In this document: piece by piece, positions 1 through 12,455 of the stretch
Layout of the letters: each line of letters starts with the position of its first letter
How positions within the stretch are numbered: the first letter of the stretch is position 1
Origin: Nilaparvata lugens
Lineage: Eukaryota; Arthropoda; Insecta; Hemiptera; Delphacidae
Assembly: GCF_014356525.2 (NCBI RefSeq)
Contig: NC_052511.1
Coordinates: 27,549,097-27,613,096, forward strand
DNA: 64,000 bases
Direction of reading: 5' to 3'
Notes under the pieces: model-generated
Told to the model about the DNA's origin: nothing
What the model saw: the letters and a program-made list of their open reading frames with translations, nothing else
The model's database searches: none
Translations under genes and position numbers: made by a program

Positions 1-480
1 TTCCCTGTATTTTCTCTTGTTCTCCAAATCTTCCCATCATCGCCATTTTCTTAGCGGTAAGTTTTGGTTCTTTCATTTCTTGTTTCTCCTTTTTCGTCCT
101 CGATTTTCAATCTTCCTCATACTCTTTATTAAACATGAATTATTTTACAATTGCTATCCTTCTCCTTCCTCTCGTTATCTCCTTTTCTACTCATCCACCT
201 CATTTTCCTACTCCTTCTCCTTCACCTCATACTCCTATCTCATTTTTCCTCTACCTCCTCGTTCCCTTTACTTGCACTGTATCCACTTCCTCCCAATCTT
301 CTCATCGATCCTTCTGAGTTATTCATCTCCTCCTCTTCAGCATCCTTAGCATCTCGTCTGTTCCGAGACGTTGTCAGCCGCTATCTCTGTGAGTTGTTTT
401 TGCCTTCCGACTGACATCTCCTCTCCTTCTTCTTTTTCTTCCCTCTGCTCTTGGGCTAGCCTGTTCTCAGGCTATCATCT
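1..480. repeat. pyrimidine-rich low-complexity tract
   Basis: The + strand is dominated by C and T, with runs such as tcctc, cttctt and ctcct. Open frames here translate into Ser/Phe/Leu/Pro-rich low-complexity peptides with no domain, so I do not call a gene. The tract begins at the window edge and its true extent is unknown. Confidence 0.6.
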
Positions 481-3400
481 GTTATTATCATTTATTATTG
501 GCGGTAAACGGCCTATTATTGGACAAAAATCTCCACATAGCTGTAATCTCGTGGCTGTCTCGCTAGCTGAACGGTTTTAGCCTGTCGAGATTCTCATCTT
601 TCGAGTTTGGTTTCCATTTGCATAATTAATGTCCGTTGTATTAATTTTTGTGTAGCAGTAAGATGATTGTTTTGATGGAGATATGATATAATTAAGCTCG
701 AATTTTGTACATTGGAATTCCAACATCATTTGGACATGTTCGTGTCGGATGATTTGAGAATGCCTTATTCAAATCACAGTCATAATGCCTCATAAAAATC
801 CCCTTTTTCGATAGCTTACTGTTACGTGCAATAGTAAGCAATTCCAGGAATGCAATATGTTGCGTGCGTAAATAGCATGCGCAGTGATGAATCTCCAATG
901 CCAGTCATGGATCGGGAAACCGAGGTGACGGATGATGTATATTCATGTGGGCAAATAAATCTATAAGAAATCATCCTCAACAGAAATAATACGACATACT
1001 TTCCTCAAATTCCTGAAATTTTCAAAACTTGTAAGATAATTTTCTCTCTTGATAGTTCAATAATAGCCCAACAAAATATGCGGGACCCCATGAACCTTCT
1101 TCCTCATGATATCATGTATAGTCACTGTCCTCAAATACCTTCATCAATCCTTGATATTTATCACTTTATAATTCATAATATTCTATTGCTTTATTTAAGA
1201 TCTTCAATGATTCTGAGACTAAGAAATAAATAACTATTAACGATAGAAATTCAAAGGTATTAAATGAAACTATTTTAAGATATCTCCTATAGCACTAGGG
1301 TTCTGAAATCCTCGTGAGCTGAATCACTTGGAACACCAAACCACCATGTTAATAATATTCTCGTGACTGAAGTCTCAACTGAGTATCATCCAGGAACGAG
1401 TAAGAAGTACGGGATCTGAGATACTTGGAAGTAAGATGTTAAGCTGTGAAAACAGTAATTAGAATTGGAATTGAACATGAGAAAATATAATGGAGTACAA
1501 CAAAATATGTATAGCTAATGTAAGAGAAGAGGTTGAAGGAGAGAGAAGTAGAGAGAAGGTGTAGATGCAGACCAATGTTCATTAGAGATGCAACTAAATG
1601 ACTGGAGATGGAGATCTTCATATCTTCTTCTCAATATCAACGTAATCTTCTCTGTAAGACGTTGATGAATTTTGACGTAAGACCCAGGTCACGTGAATGG
1701 AGAAGAAAGCTTTTAATCAAAAGTGTTACGAATATTGGAAATTTATGAGAAGGCAGCATAAACAATGGCCACCAGATGGGAGAAGTCCAATAGGCGTGGA
1801 AATTCACACGATTTCGGAGTCTGTTACTTGTTTCATTAATAAACAGCAGGACGTCTGTAACTAGAGATCTTAATGATGTAATTTTGCGCCTTAATGAAGG
1901 TGTGTGGAATAATTGCGTCTTTTCTCTGTTGAATCTTGTTTTGAACATGTTGGAGTGGCGTGTTACACTGTCTTAAGATGTAACATTATGCTAAGATGTC
2001 TTGAGATGTATAATTTTTCAGTATTTGTTTTATGTTCAAACGCGCAGACGCATTTCTTCAACAGAGTATCCAGATCGCAATAGTCTCAGTATTGAAGAGT
2101 CAATAGCCATACTTTTTCTAATGATTTGAGTGTTAAACCTCAATCAATAATCATGTTATTTTTTCAAGCATTTACAGTTGGCAGTCAATGATGCTCTCAC
2201 ATAATCTTCTTTATTGAAAGCAAATAGAAAATATTATTATGAAAGTATTAATTATAATCATTATTAAACTTTATTGTTGGAGCTCAATTATAATTCTTGT
2301 AATACATTCTAGTTTCAAAGCTTACAACCATTATTCACTCTACATATTTGATTAGTAGTAGAGATCAATAAATATAATTTTGTTAGAGTGATTGAGTGTT
2401 CAATGTTTTCATGTGTGCCTATCGGTGTTAATACTCATAAGAATGAGCATAATACTTTTTAAAAGTATTTGAGAGTGAGACTCCAATAACACTTATTTTT
2501 ATAGAAAAATTGATCATCAGAGCTCAATAGCCAGCCTTCAATGTTTTCCGGAACTTCCAGTATCAAAGCTTGATTTCCAGTATCAAAACTGTAAACTACT
2601 TGATTCTCCAGATAATTCAATAATACGAGGCTAAGAACTGTACGTTTTCACCTAATTCATATTGAGTGTTATAGTGTGTAATGTATTTGAAATTTGGGTA
2701 GATGTAAAAATGCCTAGCTGAAGTACTAATAGGTCTGAGTAAAGTAACTGGCTAATATCGCCAATGAGATAACAATAAAGATTAGATAGCATCAGCTTGT
2801 TCTGGCTAAACGGTACAATAACCTAAAAAGGAATTGAAATAATTTTTTGCTAATATATAATATATTATAAAATATTGAAGATTGAGGTTATGTATAAACA
2901 TTCAGTGATCGGCGACCTAACGATCGACCGAGCCATGCAACGTAGAATCTGACCAGACTCCTTGGCAGAGATCTATTGCGGCAAAACGGTATGCAATTTG
3001 GAAGAACAAATGGTCACGTGGCTAACTATTAGGAAGCATGAAATAAATAGTAGTATATAGAATATTAACTAGCATGTAGAGAGCATACTTAAAAAACCTA
3101 ATAAAAATAATTAAGTGTATCCAGGAAATAGGAGGTTACCAAGCGCATGAATACTGAAACAATTTGCATGCACCAATCACATAATGGCAGTTAATAGGCG
3201 GCAATAGTATGCCAATTCAAAAATATTTATATATATTTCTATAAATGATTGGGATTTATGTAAAAATGTTATATAGTCTATGTTATGGATATGGCTCGAA
3301 GGCAAAGAAATTATTAAACATACAACATAAGTAATAATTTAATATTTTAGTACGATCTATTTGAACCTTAAATGGCGGAGGACTAGGATATTCAAATTTT

Positions 3401-4458
3401 ATGTAAATTTGAAAGTCGGAAATAAGAATTGTAAAATTGAGGAAGGAGAACCATCACTCGCCTGCCAAATGCCACCATGAGAGGTCCCTAAATATTTTAG
3501 AGCGTAATACCTTGCTATAACTTTTAAAAGCTAAAGTTAGATTGAATTATTAAATTTCTTAAAAGACTTTGTGATGCTCTTATAAAGCAGAAGTCATTTT
3601 CATTTCTAAATAATTCTTGTAACCCCTTGGAAGAGACGATTCCGGCTACCATAGTCCAGGACCACCAGGAGTTGGATCGACATCAGCGGCTTATAAGAAG
3701 ATTTCGACACGTGAGTGAGAAAATTGAATTAGTGATGGGCGCCCTTAGTGCTTCGAATTTATCTAATAATCAAAGCTCGCTCGTCGAAAGGGTTTTCTTA
3801 TAAATTAAGAATTTAATAAAAAATACTTGCGCAAGTAAATATAGTATTAAAGGTATTTTATTAAAGGAATAATGAATCAGTACATTACAAATTATTCTAA
3901 TAAATCAAAGAAGTATAAAATCTAGGCTATTAAAACATATTCATATGATCTTTAATTTTTGCAATAATTTGCGATAATTTGTTGTAGCTCTAATTCACTA
4001 GATGAATTGCTCTACTTATTCCATCAGGTGCCGAATCTTGCACCCTGAGATAAAATATATACTCATTACAAAGAAATCTACTAGATACTAGAGAATTTAA
4101 TATATATATTTGGATTATTAGTTGCCAATTTATCAAGTTGATCTTAAGGAACCTATTTTTATTTGAATTGTCCAAGTCGACAAGTATTAGCAAACTTATA
4201 TCGCAGCTACATGCAAAAGGATGCATATGGTTTAAAATAAAAGCACATGGTAATGTTTCGTGCTATAAATTTAGAATATAATGTTTAGCCTGTGATATTT
4301 TACTGATTTCAATTATTGTTCTATTATTATATTTTATATTTTTATCGCTCTTTATATTTTTGCCTTGATCTATTTTTTGCAATATTTGTTAATATATGTA
4401 TCAAATTGTTTATGGTGTGCAATTTATTTTAATTCCTCAACACTATAGGATAAGTACC
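481..4458. other. non-coding AT-rich DNA, nothing recognised
   Basis: About 4 kb with only short open frames lacking domain-like composition. I see no RNA gene, long inverted repeat or retroelement motif. It could be intergenic or part of the 5' intron of the mwh-like gene, whose first coding exon must lie upstream of 20280. Confidence 0.5.
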
Positions 4459-4534
<76 letters not shown>

Positions 4535-4538
4535 ATAT
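4459..4538. repeat. (TA)n microsatellite
   Basis: Nearly uninterrupted alternating TA for about 80 bp, broken by a few TT/AA steps. A short Ile/Tyr-rich open frame over it is an artefact of the repeat. Confidence 0.95.
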
Positions 4539-5949
4539 TTCAATGAATTACAAGAATTATAGGGGAAGCTCATACCTGGGCTTATAAAGATTTTTATGAG
4601 ACTGTATCCTATTAAAAAACCACGACCTAATTTTTATAATTATATCAAATATTTCATGCTCTACCGACTGATGCCAAGCAGGTGGCTAATCGTTATTTAA
4701 ATATAAAGAATAACGTCATAAGTGTTATAACACTATAAACAATAAGTCTATATGCAAATATTATTTCAAATCAGAAGCCATTGGTCAAGATTTTTTTAAT
4801 GCTTCGATCCACCAATTCTAGTTTGATGTTGGATATGACAAAAGGAGACCAGTAGTTGTGTGGAAAAAGTCCAATAAGGTGAAATTAGGTAGGAAGACGT
4901 CTGTCTGTCTGGTGTATTGGACATCTTGGATCTTGGTTGGCAAATAACGTTTTTCTGCCAAATCGTGCCGAAAGTAATGCACGCTGCACGCTCTGCTCTA
5001 CTCTATTTCATTCTTTTTCAAACAAAACAACAGACTAATGGAAATTCACGGACTGATGTTTCGGCGGTCCTGCACAACATGAAAGCACAGTAGGTCCATG
5101 TTGGAAAACAATCATCTAATTTTTTCGGCGAGATTGGACAAGAGAAAGATTAATAACTGGGCGAAAAAATGAAACTCGCCCGACTTTCTCAACGAATTTT
5201 TAGCTTTGTTGATAATATATTTCCAGAACACGATTGAGAGATGGACGCTATTATTTTGAGGAGTTGTTATCAATGAACGGTATCTTTGTCTGGGAAAGTT
5301 CTTATCTTGTATCTTATTTTGGTTGTCTTCCTGCTTTTCAAGAAGCCAATCAGGGTTCTCCCTGTGTGAGTGGCTCTGATGGACTCGATAAAAGCTTTCA
5401 AACTCTAAAGACAGTTGATAAAATTAACATTGATAAACTTACAACAGTTGGTACTTAAATACAACGGGAAGTATGTGAGTGAATTACTGTCAGAGTGTGG
5501 ACAAAAACCATTAGCATCCAGCTACGTTATCAACATTGTATCCAACTTTTAATTTTCACAACTGACGATTTTCATGTCGGATTTACACTCTATATACTCT
5601 AATCCCCAACTACAGATGTAGCTTAATAAGAATTTTCAATTCAATTCAATTTTTCAATTTATTAATTTATTATTTATAATTTCTCAATTATAGGAAATAC
5701 CCCAAAATATCATTGATGATATTTAGATACATTGAGATTCAAACATTGATCTTCTGAAACGGGATTATAAATTTGTTCAGTTATACGAATCTATGCTGTT
5801 ATCTTACGGTTGCAAAAAGGGTGTCTATTGTTACTAGGGAAGAATTCAGGCAAGATCTTCTTACTCAGTCCTGTATTGATCACTTATTTATTCGACTTAC
5901 TGATAATAGTTTCACTTGTCATACAGGTGTGATCAACTTGAAAATCTTG
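4539..5949. other. non-coding stretch, nothing recognised
   Basis: No coding exon, repeat end or RNA gene is apparent. A 74-codon frame around 5234-5458 has no recognisable motif or splice context and is not called. Confidence 0.45.
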
Positions 5950-6357
5950 ATCAGATCATTATTGATCGAGCGAAGTGAGGTCTAAGATTCAAGTCGACGG
6001 TTTGGCATTTCTCTTAATGTTTAAATGTTTATATGTTGCGCATTTACGACGAAACGCGGTAATAGATTTTCATGAAATTTGACAGGTATGTTCCTTTTTT
6101 GATTGCGCGTCGACGTATATACAAGGTTTTTGGAAATTTTGCATTTCAAGGATAATATAAAAGGAGAAAGGAGCCTCCTCCATACGCCAATATTAGAGTA
6201 AAAATCAGACTATAGAATTATTCATCATAGCTGACAAGTGATTACACAGATGTGTGGAGAAGCCAGTCTATTGCTGTATTTCCATAAGGTCTATAGTTTC
6301 AATCAGGTACTTGTGGATGAGAATACTGCGTGAGGTCTAGTGTTCACAGAACTAATA
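5950..6357 (+). repeat. dispersed repeat family A, 5'-truncated copy
   Basis: This block (landmarks gaggtctaagattcaagt near its start and ttgtggatgaga near its end) recurs in inverted orientation at 49668-50186 and, more diverged, at 49025-49400. It ends at the same place as the complete copy (ttcacagaacta) but lacks the other terminal inverted repeat, so it appears truncated on its left. It is a non-autonomous DNA-transposon-like repeat with no coding capacity. Confidence 0.75.
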
Positions 6358-6369
6358 ATATCGTTAGTT

Positions 6370-7510
6370 GTAAAATCCTTCACAATTTTTCATCAAAAGA
6401 AAATCAAAGGCCAGATATTTTTAAAGAAATCATAGATAAAAATAAACTTATTGATACGTTGAAACAAAGTGAGTGGAATAGCTGCTTTTCACTCCTTTCT
6501 ACTAATTTTATTTATGATAAGATTAAGCTGAACTTTGATATAGCAAGTAACCAATGTGAGAAAAGAATACACATTAAAAACATAAAACTCAATTTCAAAT
6601 ATAATTGGATGACTGAATCGCTTCATGATAAACTAAAAATTAGAGACAGACTATTTAGGCGCAGTAAGAGTAATCCCTCCAATATCCAGTACAGACACGA
6701 GTATCAAAGTTTCCGGAAAAATCTTAATAAAGAAAACACACAAACTAAACGAGAATACATAATAAAAAAATGACCAACTCAAAAAATGTTATAAAATCAA
6801 AATGGAAATGTATTAATGGAATTTTTGGTAGGGCTTCGGATGATTCTGGTAAACCAGTTCTAAGAAATTTATCCAATAAATTCAATAGTGCATCTGAACT
6901 TTGCTCAGCAAAATCTTTCATTAATAATATTAGAAACATGTCACACCTATGTCCACTCATTCTTAACGACTCTGTCCACATCCCACCTAACTCCAGCTTC
7001 TATTTAAGGAAAGCCCGGGTTCATGATATAGGAAAAATAGTTGACAATATGGACAAAAATAAATCTCCTGGTATTGGATTACTGGAGCTTCAACTCTTGA
7101 CAGATCATCTGTGTGCTCCACTGTGTCGTATGATCAATTTGTCCATCTCTAAAGGTATATTTCCTGATTCTTTGATAATCTCAATTATAAGTCCAATTTT
7201 TAAATCGGAAAAAAGAGGCAATCTAGAAAACTACCTACCAATTTCAAAACTGTCTACACCAGAAAAGATATTTGAAAGATATTTACTCACAAATTCAAAT
7301 AAACATCTGTCTGAAAATGATATTCTATCCAATATTCAGTATGTTTTTCAAAAAGGGAAATGTACAGAAATATTTTTATCAAATTTTTTAGATAAAATCA
7401 ATACTTTCTCGAATGACAGATATTATGTGTTAGCCATATAGATTACTCAAAAGCATTTGACACCCTTAATCATAAAATATTGTTGGAGCTAAAAATTTAT
7501 AATGGAAATT
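6370..7510 (+). pseudogene. non-LTR retrotransposon RT fragment, degenerate
   Basis: Two offset frames, 6330-6773 and 6770-7441, then a continuation to about 7500, read as the linker and N-terminal part of a LINE reverse transcriptase. Visible motifs are DKNKSPG (the usual KSPGxDG), an ISPIFKSEKRGNLENYLPIS stretch (normally KxGxxxxxxNYRPIS), FQKGKCTE, and after a stop at 7439 the palm motif A, DYSKAFDTLNHK. Frames change near 6770 and stops interrupt the palm, so the copy is dead. Motifs B and C (the catalytic ADD) are missing because homology stops near 7500, where an opposite-strand LINE tail begins. The clade is Jockey/I/CR1-like by motif style only. Confidence 0.8.
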
Positions 7511-7960
7511 ATTTTTGAAATATACTATCATTTTGAAGGTGTAAAAATTTCTTGGTGTCAGGGTTTGATAAAAGATTTTTAGGGTTTGAGGATTGATCAA
7601 ATTCAAGTTTAGATGAGTTATTCTAGACGCAATAACTTTTAGAAACCTCAACTGTATTTTCTCTACTCTCAATAATAAGTTGAATACAGGCAATCAACAG
7701 GGATGTTTTTATGTAAATAATATATTTTATCGCTTAATGCCTGGAGTTTCTTGGATATATTGTCAATTTGAGAATGCCATCTCATGCTACTATCAATCAT
7801 TATTCCAAGGTAACGTGTGTCACTCACCAAAGACAAAGATGGACAGTCACAGTTTTAAACATCTGGTGTGGTACACTCACACAACTTTCCTTGCTCATAT
7901 TTGAAACTACGATCAGACTTCTGTATATTTGTATATATAATATTGTTTTCAGAGTACTTT
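7466..7960 (-). pseudogene. LINE reverse transcriptase C-terminal fragment, opposite strand
   Basis: On the minus strand the segment reads as the post-palm region of a LINE RT: a DTRYLGIMIDSSMRWHSQI stretch (the typical YLGxxxDxxLxWxxHI), SKKLQALSDKIYYLHK, then VEKIQLRFLKVIASR (the usual xxxQxRxLRxI), ending in an AT-rich non-conserved tail. It has a frame break near 7690. It faces the + strand fragment at 6370-7510, 3' end to 3' end, and may be the same or a related family. Confidence 0.7.
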
Positions 7961-8067
7961 TTCTTTGTGTGAATTGTGAAATTCCATGATTTTTTTAGTC
8001 GTCTTTTTTTTAAAGTCGTCAAAACAGCTGTTCTACAGATGAAATATCTCGACTATGTGTTCTTTTT

Positions 8068-9080
8068 ATGAACTGCGCTACCTACCACCTCATGCACGAG
8101 AAGGAGGTTACTAAATCCATTTCCCAAGGATGGGGTGGACCCCCATTGGTTTCCCAGAAAGAAGACTCATGCCAGTTGATAGAGCTGATGAATTTACAGG
8201 GTATGAATTTGAAAAAAATCGGTCAAGTTATTTTTGAGAAAATCGTGGAAAACATGGTTTTTTAGTACGCCGCCATTTTTCTCAAGAATATTACAGAGCT
8301 CCTGCAATTTTCCCAGAAGAAAAACTCATGTCATTTGATAGGGCTTATAAATAGCTATCCATGGTATAAATTTGAAGAAAATCGTTAGAGCCGTTTTCGA
8401 GAAAACCGTGAAAAACATGGATTTTTAGTCATTATCCGCCATTTTTCTCAAGAATATTACGGAGCTCCTGGAATTTTCCCAGAAATGAGACTCATGCCAG
8501 TTGATAGGGCTTATAAATAGCTATCCATGGTATAAATTTGAAGGAAATCGTTAGAACCGTTTTCGAGAAAACCGTGAAAAACATGGTTTTTAGTCATTAT
8601 CCGCCATTTTTCTCAAGAATATTACGGAGCTCCTGGAATTTTCCCAGAAAAGAGACTAATGTCAGTCGATAGGGCTTATAAATAGCTATCCATGGTATAA
8701 ATTTGAAGAAAATCGTTAGAGCCGTTTTCGAGAAAAACGTGAAAAACATGGTTTTTTAGTAATTATCCGCCATTTTTTCCGCCATCTTGAATTGAATTTT
8801 ATTGAATTTCTTATTGTCGGATCCTCATGGTATAAGGACCTTAAGTTTCAAATTTTAACTCAATCGGTTAATTAGGAATGGAGTTATCGTGTTCACAGAC
8901 ATACACACATACACACACACACATACACACACACACATACCAACACCCAAAAATCATGTTTTTGGACTCAGGGGATCTTGAAACGTATAGAAAACATGAA
9001 ATTAGGGTACCTTAAATTTTTTTGGAAAGCAATACTTTCCTTACCTATGGTAATGGGGCAAGGAAAGTAAAAAGAGTTGG
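8068..9080 (+). mobile_element. dispersed repeat family B with internal 166-bp array
   Basis: A composite non-coding element: tandem 166-bp units (8271-8790, plus a diverged first unit from about 8100), a unique segment, an (AC)n-rich block at 8898-8946, and a conserved end (9000-9078) where actttcctt and aaggaaagt can pair as a hairpin. The same right-hand part, including the AC/GT block and hairpin end, recurs inverted at 63711-64000. The shared boundary just after the hairpin and the A-rich end show that it is a mobile unit. No open frame is convincing. A non-autonomous Helitron-like or other rolling-circle element is one possibility, but I could not establish the termini. Confidence 0.7.
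8271..8790 (+). repeat. 166-bp tandem repeat, about 3 copies plus partial
   Basis: The landmark cgccatttttctcaagaa starts at 8271, 8437 and 8602, with a partial unit at 8768, giving periods of 166, 165 and 166 bp. Units share ggagctcctggaattttccc and catggtataaatttgaa and differ by scattered substitutions. A more diverged unit precedes 8271. Confidence 0.9.
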
Positions 9081-9189
9081 TGAAGAGGCACTTACAATTA
9101 TGAACAGAGATTGTTGGAGTTTCTTCACATCTAATATGGGGAGATTTTATGTTCATTATAATTTCTCATTATGATTGTTATCCTTTTAT

Positions 9190-9373
9190 TTCATTTTTGT
9201 ATATTACTGTTGATTCACGACAAGCTATTTTATTTTATTTATTACGTATTTTAATTTAACTTTGTGAATAATTTTGTTTTGATTTGGCTCCTGCTGAAAA
9301 ACACACGGGTTTAGCAGGACCCAACAATGTAAAAACGTTTTTCTAATAAAATTGATTGATTGATTGATTGATT
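9190..9373 (+). mobile_element. LINE-type 3' end with (ATTG)n tail
   Basis: An AT-rich non-coding segment containing ggctcctgctgaaaaacaca ends in aataaaattg followed by about five ATTG/TTGA repeats (9351-9373). A simple tetranucleotide tail after a polyadenylation-like AATAAA is typical of the 3' terminus of some non-LTR elements. No RT coding is directly attached, so it would be a 5'-truncated insertion. Confidence 0.45.
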
Positions 9374-9418
9374 TAGAATGTAGTATCTTTGATCAATCTC
9401 ACCAACTTGAGATATACT

Positions 9419-9663
9419 AAAGCTTCTTTTACACCAAATTATTAACAAAATGTTAATAATTCAATCCTTATAGATTCTCTGCGTTTACACCAAAGTTGTT
9501 AATAAAATGTTAATAACTTAATCCTTATAGATTCTATTAGATTGAAGATAACTTATCATACACATGATGAACACGTGTTTGTCAAGATCCGTTCAATCTA
9601 ATAGAATCTGTAAGGACGGAAAAATAACCATTTTGTTAATAACTTTGGTGTAAACGCAGCTTT
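9419..9663. mobile_element. foldback MITE with duplicated left end
   Basis: The right end (9590-9663), read in reverse complement, begins aaagctgcgtttacacc and continues into a ttattaacaaaatg block. The left side shows that end twice, at 9419-9470 (diverged) and 9479-9545. The arms pair through ttcaatctaatagaatct near the centre. No coding capacity. A clear target duplication was not seen. Confidence 0.75.
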
Positions 9664-11329
9664 ACTTCTTCTGGCTGCATCTAATTTTTCATTCAACATA
9701 ACTTTTGCATCCTGTAAAAGGATGTAGCTTAATAAGAATTATAGGAACCACCCCGAATATCGTTAATGAGAATGAATGTTTGATTTAATTGTTCCATTCC
9801 GTGCAATGTACCTAGAATACAATGTAGGTAGGGTTTAAACGAACAGCTGATCATTCTCCGTTTAAACCGAGATGGTGCATATGGGCCTGAGAGATTGGAA
9901 CTTCCATACTTCCAACTTGATAATTTGAAATCATATTATCTCCAAGTACATTATCAATCCTATAATAAGCATTTTAAATACACTGTTTAGTAATATTAAT
10001 TTGCTCCTTATGTCTTCTGTGATTGATTCTCTTTAGGTGAAACATTAACGAGCTAAAGGTTATTCATTACGAATACCTTGGAACAGCATTTGCCATTTGA
10101 ACAGGTTATGGTAGTAACATCGTGCGCGCGGTAGTGAAGTAATTGTGAAGTAGTGAAGTAATTTGTAGTGGAACTGACCTTGAAATCGTGACCTAGGCCG
10201 TGAAAGAGTTACCTACCTCAAATACACCAGTTTGGCCTATTCACTCACTTGATAATATTTTGGGGGTTTTGAATTGTTACTCAGTAGATTGGCTATTGTG
10301 TATTCTAATTCTTGTTTAATTAATTCGTGAGCAAACCCAGTTTAAAGCTTGGATTAGTTATTTTCACAGCACTGTTCATAGGCTAATGCATACTTAACTT
10401 GTAAGTTTTCAGTTTCATATTAGTTTGAACCTTACTTTTCAAACTTAAATTGTGAATTCATGCTGGACGCATTTCTATAATGTACCTCATGTTATACCTC
10501 TTATATCCCTTTCATTTACCGTGAATATGAGTGAACATATAGATTATGTTTCACGTGTAATATTCTTGTTATTCATACACTAGACATTTTAGTGCAGTTT
10601 AGGTAATTTTTGCAGGTGCATGGCATACATCTACCTGAGGATTTCAGAATGTACTTCACATAATTTACTAGCAGTCGAATATTTCAAATAGTATTAACAG
10701 GTGGTTGAATACATTTTATTTACTTATGAACAATAATTTCATAGCTTGAATGTTTTATATACAAATTATTCTGATCCATAGTTGGTTCAAAATATAGCCA
10801 TTGATAATTTTTACAAGTCCAACACAAAGTTTTTGTTGATATTGAGATGAAATTTAGCTCCACTTATATATCTCAGTCAATGAATTCGATCGCCTCTACT
10901 ATGACGATGATAATCCGTTTGCAACTCCCACTTACACTTCCTCTTACTCATCTCTCTCTACGGTGTGTTCTCCCTTTCCACCACAAAGAGCACCTGAAAT
11001 CATAAAGTGTCGACCACTAATGATGTTGTAGGCGTTGAGCCAGTTAACACTGATCAATGGCCTCATTTATCACACACTCGATACACATGATAATCATCAG
11101 CATCCAGCATCCATCTCGACAGCATCTTCTGCGATTCTATTCGTAGAATGGGAAGCATTGACGTTATATGTAAGGAATGCTGACAGTTTGTAGTGAATCT
11201 CAGTGTAGTGTGCAGAGTCTGATGGCTGTTTGCGGACGGTCAGCGACGGTGTAATTACGGCAAGGTTTACACTGTACTGACTGGCAACGCAACAATATTT
11301 ATAGGGTCATATCGGCGCAATAGAACTTG
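9664..11329. other. non-coding stretch, nothing recognised
   Basis: No exon, repeat boundary or RNA gene could be supported here. Short open frames only. Confidence 0.45.
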
Positions 11330-12455
11330 ATATGTGGCTGTTTCCTCCGGCTATGAGAAGGAAGAATGAAGAGAGAGAGAAACAGAGAGAGAGAGAGAAA
11401 GAAAGAGAGAGAGAGTGTGGGAAGAGACATGGGATGACTAGGAGGAGAGGGAGAAAGAGGAAGGTCGGAGAAGGAGGAAGATGAATGAGATTAAGAAGAG
11501 AATAGGAAAGGGATTTGGAAGAGGAAACAAGAAAGAAAATAGAGCCGTCAAAAGAAAGGAATAGAGAAAAATGGATGGGAAAGGAGAAATGGAATATGAG
11601 AAGGAGGATGAGGAAGATGATGATGAATGATGATGATGATGGTGATGATGATGATGAGAAGTAGAAGCACTCTAAGGGATGAGGGTAAAGAGGATGAGAA
11701 AGAGGAAAGAGGCATGGGTGGACTCTTTCCAAGAAGAAGAAGAAGAAAAAGAAGAGTGAGAAGAATAAAAGGATGGAAGGTATAGGAAAAGTATTAATAA
11801 AGGAGAGAGAGGAAGGAACAGGAGAAGAAAAACGGGTAGTAAGTAGAAAGGAGTAGAAAGAGGTGGAAAAGAGTATAATATGTGGAAGAATTGAGAGTGA
11901 AAAGGAAAAAAGGGCCAATACGAAATTATCTATTATAAGAACAGAAGCGAGAAGGATGAAAAAGCGAAGGATAAATAGAGGATGGATAGGCGTTTATTCC
12001 TCAAGCTATGAAAAAGAAGAATAAGGAAGAGAGGAAAGAGATTAGAAAGAAGAAGAAGGAATAGGTTTATGAACGGAAAAGAAGAAGAGAACAATGGTGA
12101 AGCAGAAAGATGATGTGGAGGGGAAAAGGAGAAGAATAAGATGAAAATTGGAAAGGAAGAGGATGTTGAGATGGTGAAGAGAATGACGAATCATAGAAAA
12201 AATAGGAACAGAAATAGGAAGAGAGAAATGGAAACATAAATGCCAAAGGAAGAAATGTAGAAAATGGTTGTCTGAAAAGATTGACGGTATGAGAACAGAC
12301 TGAGATCACCATCGTATTGTAAGAGAAAGGTGAGATGAACGAGAAAGAGAGGGAATAAAACCAAGATGAAGCAGAAGAAAGAACAAAGAGTAGATAGGTT
12401 GTGAGAAGGTTAAGGGAATGAGAAATCACCAGCAATACAAGTGATGGAAAATAAT
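11330..12455. repeat. 1.1-kb purine-rich (A/G) tract
   Basis: The + strand is almost entirely A and G for over a kilobase (gagagaga, gaagaagaag and gatgatgat sub-runs). Minus-strand open frames of 203 and 132 codons across it are Phe/Ser/Leu-rich homopolymeric products of the bias, so I do not call them genes. Such long polypurine strands can adopt triplex (H-DNA) conformations, but nothing shows function here. Confidence 0.85.

Noticed and set aside
17..414. Overlapping open frames in the first 400 bases
   Set aside because: Products are Ser/Phe/Leu/Pro low complexity from a C/T-rich tract, with no domain or splice context.
6370..7960. Twin-priming inversion of a single LINE
   Set aside because: Twin priming gives diverging segments. 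These converge 3' to 3'.
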